Assembly: GCF_008705135.1 (NCBI RefSeq) | Contig: NZ_CP023694.1 | Span: 3,596,001 to 3,660,000 of the forward strand | DNA: 64,000 nt | Direction: 5' to 3' | Source of the DNA: Streptomyces coeruleorubidus | GTDB taxonomy: Bacteria; Actinomycetota; Actinomycetes; Streptomycetales; Streptomycetaceae | Part shown: in pieces, positions 59,290 through 64,000 of the stretch | How positions within the stretch are numbered: the first letter of the stretch is position 1 | Layout of the letters: every line of letters starts with the position of its first letter | Notes under the pieces: generated by a model | Database searches by the model: none | Told to the model about the DNA's origin: nothing | The model's input: only the letters and a program-made list of their open reading frames with translations | Translations under genes and position numbers: made by a program

Positions 59290-61264
59290 TCAGGAGAGTC
59301 GAGTGATGACGTTGCAGGTGATGGAGGCGACCTGGGGGTCGGTGGCCAGCAGGCGAGCCCAGTCGGTGGTCGCGGCGGTGAAGACCGTGCCGGCCGCGGT
59401 GTAGAGGCCGAGGGTGGCCGCGCGAGGGCTGGTCGTCGGCTCCCGGGCCGCGAAGTTCCAGTCGGAGGGCAGCGGCGCGATGCCGAGGATCTCGAAGTCC
59501 TTCGGCGTACCGTCCTGGCCCGTCGGACGCGGTCGGCCAGCCGTGTCGAGCTCGTACGTCGCCCCGTCGCATTCGTAGCCGATCAGGGCTGCCTCGCGTC
59601 CGAAGACGTCGCCGGTCCTCAACCCGGTGCCGGAGAAGATCCAGTGGTCCCCGTCCGTCACGGTGAACCCGAGCGGTGCACGAGGGCCGTCCCAGTGGCC
59701 ACCGCCGTTGCGGTAGCTCACCCCGAGCAGAGCGTTCTCGGGCTCCGACTCCCACCAGTGGTCCGGGCAGCCGTGTGAGGCGTCCGGGTCCGTCTCGGCG
59801 GAGGCTCCGGGAGGAAACTTGTCGCAGCTCAGCCCGGCACCGTTGGGGGCGACGTCCACCCGCCACCAGCAGGTGTTGGCACCGAAGTTGGCGATGCTGC
59901 CGCCGGCGTCCCGGAAGGCAGTGACGTTCCGGCGGACGTCGGTGCTCCAGTACTCGTCGTGTCCGGCGGATACCAGAAGGCGATATCCGTCGTTCAGGTG
60001 CCGGCCCTCGTGGAGGTCCAGGTCGGTGCAGAAGTCGCTCTCTACCCCGTTCTCCTCCATCCACGCGACGAAGGGCGCGTCCCAGTGCGCGAACGTCTGC
60101 CGGGGAGACGTGGAGTCGTACGGGTCGGGCAGCCCTTTGATCGGGCCTCCGACACCACATCCGGGGCGGCGCATGGTCACGTGGGAGGCGCTGTAGAGGC
60201 TGCCGCCGCCGGCCGTGTTGTACGCCTGGTAGGTGAAGGTCGGGATCTTGTAGAGGATCTTGCGGCCCGAGGGAGCGGCGGGTGTGACGACCAGCAGGAT
60301 CCGTGCCTCGCGAGAATCCATCGGCGGCGTGCAGGAGTCCGGCTCCGTGCTCAGGACCGCGATGTAGACCCCGGACTTCCAGTCCGCCGGTACGAGAAAT
60401 TCGTACACAGGCCACTGCCAGTCCCTGTCGAATGTGCCGGGATCGGCGATGCGGCCAGGCCACTCGGTGTGCCCTGCGTGCTGAGGAGTCGTCCCCCAGC
60501 GATAGAAATCGACACGGAACCGAGGGGCCGATGTGGCGATGTGCAGCCGGAGTATCTCGCCGGCGCGAACGCTCGGGCGAGCGGGGTAGCCGTTGATGCT
60601 GGTCATGCGCCCTCCTGGGGACATGCGATAGGCGCCGATCGGTTCGATGTGGGCTTTCCAGCCCAGGTCGTTCAGCTGCGAGGTGAGACTGGGGGCGTCG
60701 TGCAGCACCTTCACGGTGAGGTGCTGGGATCCGTCGGCGAGACAACGGCGCACTGTCGGCACATGTGCCTCGGCGACCGGTTCTTCGAACTCGGCTTTCG
60801 CGAGCGAGTCGTCGAGGAAGACAACGCAGCCACCGGGAGCCAGCGCCCACCTCAGCAGGGCCCAGAAAGCTTCCATCTCCACGGGCGGAACGTGACTGAG
60901 CCAGACGGCGAAGAACACGGTGTCGTACTGGCGGTCCCGCTCCCAGTTGAAGATGTCCGCTTCGATGAAGCGATTCGCCGTACCTCGCATCCGGGCATGG
61001 GCGATGCGGAGCATTTCCGGGGCGGCGTCCAGCGCGGTCAGGGTGCGCGCGGTCGGCGAGCAGCTGGGTCCACTGGCCCGTTCCGCACGCGCACTCCAGG
61101 ACATCGCCGCTGATGGGGAGCTCATCGAGGACTTTCGCGAGCTGGGGCATGGGCAGGCGTTCGTCGTATGCGCTGTCGTACTCGGCGGCTCGTGCGCGGT
61201 AGTAGGCGATCTGCCGCTGGGACCAGTCGGGTTGGTCCGAGACCTGCTCTGTCGTGTCGTGCAC
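59290..61264 (-). pseudogene. Methyltransferase fused to a dimethylformamidase-like domain, frameshifted
   Basis: From GTG 61264 the first frame has WSQRQIAYYRARAAEYDSAY and VLECACGTGQWTQLLADRA, a class I SAM methyltransferase start. The continuation (TLTALDAAPEMLRIAHARM, FIEADIFNWERDRQYDTVFF) is in another frame. The shift falls in a CGCGCGC run near 61062, where two bases appear to be missing. The second part (from about residue 230) has DMFA2-like sequence (FTYQAYNTAGGGSLYSASHV, SAGHDEYWSTDVRRNVTAF, FGANTCWWRVDV). The product would be a fusion of two enzymes of about 657 residues. The shift may be a sequencing error or a real mutation. Confidence 0.8.
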
Positions 61265-61537
61265 GGTGGCCTCTCATTCCATGGCGCGGTGCTGTCACGT
61301 GGTCAACCGCTTCGGGCGCATGACGTGATCGAGATGCGGAAAACGCGGTCCGATCTCACGGGGGCAATGAGGTCCGAGGCGGCCGGACAGTCACTGCTTC
61401 GGGTGCGTCCATGACACCGGCAGAGCAGGGTGGGGAGTATCACAGACAGTTGTCGTTGCTGCTCATCGGCTGGCGACCTGACTCTTCAACATCCGCTTAC
61501 ACATGAGTTCATGAGGGGCAGACTTAGCCTCCAGATC

Positions 61538-62578
61538 ATGACTAGCGACGGGCAGGCGGTAGCACACGTGGGCAGGAACCGTCCGGGATGGCGGCCGGAG
61601 AAGCTGAGGGAGCAACGGGAGACACACGGCCTGACGCTCGAAGGTGCGGGCGAGCGGCTGCGCGAGGTCGCCGCGGCTGCCGGTCTCGCCGTGCCGGCGG
61701 CCAACTTCCAGACCCTGTGGCAACACGAGCAGGGCGAGGTGTATCCCGGACCGCACTACCGCCGCGCCTACTGCTTGCTGTACCGCGCCACTGAACCCGA
61801 GCTGGGATTCCGTGCCCCACTCCCCGGCGAGGCGACGCAGCTCGCGTTCACCGCGTCCACCGAGCCGCACAACGGGACTCACGTCCTGGCCGTCGAGCGC
61901 GCACTAAGCCAACTCACGCCCGCCACCGAACAGGTTGACGGCCTGGGCATACAGCAGCGCATCCTCGATGCCTGGAAGCGCCGACACACCGGCGGCGACC
62001 CGAACCGGCCGACGCTGATGATGGTCGGGGGCTATGCGGGAAGCGGCAAGTCGGAGTTCGCCCGCTTCATCTCGCAGCTCACCGGATGGCCGGTGCTCGA
62101 CAAAGACCCGATCACCAGGCCGCTCGTCGAGCGTCTCCTCGTTGAGATGGGCAGCGACCCCAACGACCGCCACACGGACCTGTACCGGGAGAAGGTGCGC
62201 CCACTGGAATACCAGTGCCTCCTGGAAACCGCCTATGCGAACGTCGACTGCGCCATCAGCACCGTCCTCTCGGCGCCGTTCGTCGCCGAGGCGACCGACG
62301 AGCGGTGGATGCGGCGCCTGATCAACCGGTGCGAAGCACGTGGAGTCACCGTCGTGGTGGTGTGGGTGCTCTGCGACCTCGACACCATGCACGAGCACAT
62401 CAGCTTCCGCTCCGCCGCCCGCGACAGCTGGAAGCTGCAGAACTGGGACGCGTACGCGGCCGCCATCGACCTCGAGCTGCGTCCCGTAGTGCCGCACCTG
62501 GTCGTCGACAACCGGCTCGGCGCGGCCATATCCCTCACCGACCAGGTACGCCAAGTCTTCGGGACGGTGTTCCAGTGA
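61538..62578 (+). CDS. HTH protein fused to a P-loop kinase domain
   Basis: I start at ATG 61538 (MTSDGQAVAHVG), although ATG 61511 is possible and no ribosome site is seen. The 346-residue protein has an XRE-like HTH (PEKLREQRETHGLTLEGAGE, FQTLWQHEQGEVYPGPHYRR) and a P-loop kinase (AAA_33) with Walker A GGYAGSGKS and WPVLDKDPITRPLVERLLVE. The pair overlaps the next kinase gene at GTGA. It may sense or phosphorylate a small ligand and bind DNA. Confidence 0.82.
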   Translation: MTSDGQAVAHVGRNRPGWRPEKLREQRETHGLTLEGAGERLREVAAAAGLAVPAANFQTLWQHEQGEVYPGPHYRRAYCLLYRATEPELGFRAPLPGEATQLAFTASTEPHNGTHVLAVERALSQLTPATEQVDGLGIQQRILDAWKRRHTGGDPNRPTLMMVGGYAGSGKSEFARFISQLTGWPVLDKDPITRPLVERLLVEMGSDPNDRHTDLYREKVRPLEYQCLLETAYANVDCAISTVLSAPFVAEATDERWMRRLINRCEARGVTVVVVWVLCDLDTMHEHISFRSAARDSWKLQNWDAYAAAIDLELRPVVPHLVVDNRLGAAISLTDQVRQVFGTVFQ

Positions 62579-63159
62579 AGCCCGCCATGCCCGGCTCCCA
62601 GAACCACGGAATCCTGCTGTACGGCCCACCCGCCTCGGGCAAGGACACGGTCACCGCCGCGCTCACCGAACTCGACCCCCGATACGTCCCTTTCACCCGC
62701 CTCAAGATCGGAAGCGGCCGGACTAAGGGCTACCGAATGGGCAATCAGGAGCAGCTGGCCGAACTGGAGGCACGCGGCGACGTCATCTACCGCAACGACC
62801 GGTACGGCAACATCTACGTGGTCGACCGGGCCGGTCTGGAGCACGCCATGGAAGGCGGCAGGGTCCCCGTCGTGCACCTCGGCCAGATGGCGGGGATCGA
62901 GCTGGTCACCGCCCGATTTCCGGCGCACTGGAGGCGCGTGCTGCTGTGGTGCTCCAAAGACACCACGGCTCGGCGCTCACCCCTGCGAGGCGACACCGAC
63001 ACCGATGCACGGCTGGTTGCCTGGGACGCCACACAGGCTGATCTCGGGGCCCATCCGCACGCTGAGTGGGACCTGCGCATGGATACGGAGGAGACGGCGC
63101 CCCCTGAGGCAGCGAAGAGGATCCACGAGGTGGTGCGCGCTGCGGGGCGTTCCTCCTGA
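62575..63159 (+). CDS. Guanylate-kinase-like P-loop protein
   Basis: GTG 62575 overlaps the previous stop. The 194-residue protein has Walker A GPPASGKDTVTAAL, then FTRLKIGSGRTKGYRMGNQE, RNDRYGNIYVVDRAGLEHAM, like guanylate kinase or phosphonate/ribose-bisphosphate kinases. The C-terminal WDATQADLGAHPHAEWDLRM has the lid-like part. It probably phosphorylates a nucleotide or sugar in this locus. The substrate is not known. Confidence 0.8.
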   Translation: MKPAMPGSQNHGILLYGPPASGKDTVTAALTELDPRYVPFTRLKIGSGRTKGYRMGNQEQLAELEARGDVIYRNDRYGNIYVVDRAGLEHAMEGGRVPVVHLGQMAGIELVTARFPAHWRRVLLWCSKDTTARRSPLRGDTDTDARLVAWDATQADLGAHPHAEWDLRMDTEETAPPEAAKRIHEVVRAAGRSS

Positions 63160-63195
63160 GAGCCGGACGCAGCAGGTGCCGTGGACGGAAACCGA

Positions 63196-64000
63196 TCAGC
63201 CTCCCTGATCCCGATCCCCTTCCGGGCGCAGGATCTTCAAGGCTTGGGCGATATCCAGGTGCTTGTCCCTGCTGGCGTCCCATCGGGCGAGCGTTTCAGC
63301 AGCGGCGTGCATGAGGGCATTCGGTAGCCCGGCGTCGGCGAGCAACGCTGCCGCGTCTTCCAGCTCCGGTCCCCAACGCCAGGCACGAGCCGCGGTCTTT
63401 GGGATGTAGTCGGTCTCAACGAGGTAGCTCTGGGTGCGCTTGGCCGCGATCGCCAGCAACTCGTCGGATACGCCGTATGCGTCGGCCGCTCCGTACGCCA
63501 CGGCAGCCAGGACACGAGAGACCTTCTGGTAGCTGGAGTACGCCAGCTTGAGCGCGGAGGCTTTGCCGATCTCCTCGCCGAGGAAGTGCGTTCGCACGGC
63601 GGTGTCCGTGAACAGGGCCTCGACCTCGGCGGCTTGCTCTCCTGGGCCGGACAGGTACAGGGTCGGGGACTTCCCGTCGACGGGCGGCGAGCCGACCACG
63701 GCGGCGTCGAGGACCACGCTCTGTGGGAGGCGTTCGGCGATGCGACGCATGCGTTCCGGCGCGATGGCGTTCGCCTCCAGGTACATCTTGCCTGCGAAGC
63801 CCTGTTCCGAGACCTGCGCTGCGACGTCCTCTGCCGCAGCCGGCGGACACAAGGCCAGGAGGACGTCCGCGCGGGCCACGAGCGAGGGAAGGGTGTCGGC
63901 TTCGAGTCCTGCCCGCTCAGCCCGCCGGGCGGAAACGTTGCTCCGGCCCTGCGAACACCACAGCACAGTGATGCCGCGGGCACGCAGCTGGGCACCGAAC
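63196..64000 (-). CDS. 6-phosphogluconate/3-hydroxyacid dehydrogenase-like oxidoreductase, 5' end cut
   Basis: The frame runs off the right edge, so the NAD-binding start is missing; FGAQLRARGITVLWCSQG is the first visible part. It continues with LVARADVLLALCPPAAAEDV, YLEANAIAPERMRRIAERLP, DAAVVGSPPVDGKSPTLYLS and a catalytic lysine in GKASALKLAYSSYQK. The C-terminal half is a helical domain (DUF1932-like). Members reduce or oxidise beta-hydroxy acids or imines. The gene faces the two kinase genes and could supply a reduction in the same pathway. Confidence 0.85.
   Translation of the reverse strand, partial: FGAQLRARGITVLWCSQGRSNVSARRAERAGLEADTLPSLVARADVLLALCPPAAAEDVAAQVSEQGFAGKMYLEANAIAPERMRRIAERLPQSVVLDAAVVGSPPVDGKSPTLYLSGPGEQAAEVEALFTDTAVRTHFLGEEIGKASALKLAYSSYQKVSRVLAAVAYGAADAYGVSDELLAIAAKRTQSYLVETDYIPKTAARAWRWGPELEDAAALLADAGLPNALMHAAAETLARWDASRDKHLDIAQALKILRPEGDRDQGG

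Noticed and set aside
50948..64000. Polyketide or nonribosomal peptide cluster
   Set aside because: No PKS, NRPS, acyl- or peptidyl-carrier domain, lanthipeptide or terpene enzyme is present in the visible part.

Overview
The window is chromosomal DNA of a Streptomyces species or a very close relative. The coding DNA is strongly GC-rich with G/C at third codon positions, GTG starts are frequent, and typical Streptomyces families are present: a WhiJ/DUF397/anti-sigma-like regulatory trio, DasR-type operators beside N-acetylglucosamine PTS genes, DUF1707, DUF6412-like and DUF2267 proteins, LAxTG-sorted and twin-arginine-exported proteins, and two families of short intergenic repeats.

Positions 1-11043 hold metabolic and envelope genes: a cut secreted protein, a TetR regulator with an N-terminal zinc motif, a ROK repressor divergent from a Gfo/Idh/MocA dehydrogenase with a palindromic operator between them, a UPF0303 protein, an F420-type oxidoreductase, an FAH-fold hydrolase, a YidC-like insertase, a GH30 galactanase-like enzyme and a SEC-C protein. 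Positions 11044-20000 are accessory and partly decayed: a lone MrcB-type/PD-(D/E)XK protein (candidate type IV restriction), remnants of a VOC gene, an XRE regulator and a GNAT gene, the WhiJ-like trio, and secreted proteins including an amidase. Positions 20000-37200 are ordinary chromosome: stress proteins (Hsp20 with a HAIR-like operator), an odd tRNA-Gly, an alginate-lyase-like wall protein, an MFS transporter, an SGNH hydrolase, an ABC-2 exporter operon, a penicillin-binding protein and a guanidine exporter under a guanidine-III riboswitch.

Positions 37200-45000 are conserved core: GroES-like protein, Bcp peroxiredoxin, two tandem HNH proteins, a tRNA with a Leu(UAG) anticodon, RdgB, RNase PH, NagF/NagE2 with two DasR sites, and an MBL-fold hydrolase. 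At about 45 kb the island begins. First comes a compact integrative element of about 5 kb with integrase, XRE repressor, divergent excisionase, small zinc proteins, RepA-type helicase and an origin-like repeat array. It has no transfer or virion genes and its layout resembles phage satellites (PICI). A low-GC stretch with little coding follows.

From 50.9 kb to the right edge lies an unusual set: a nucleotide-sugar epimerase and dehydrogenase, a second methionyl-tRNA synthetase of non-actinobacterial type, a histidine phosphatase, an FkbM methyltransferase, a polytopic membrane protein, a glycosyltransferase, a methyltransferase/dimethylformamidase-like fusion (frameshifted here), an HTH-P-loop kinase fusion, a guanylate-kinase-like protein and a 3-hydroxyacid-dehydrogenase-like oxidoreductase. 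These look like one biosynthetic or surface-glycan locus that does not match a pathway I can name, and it is the best candidate here for an undescribed system. All functional assignments are from sequence reading alone; no database search was run.
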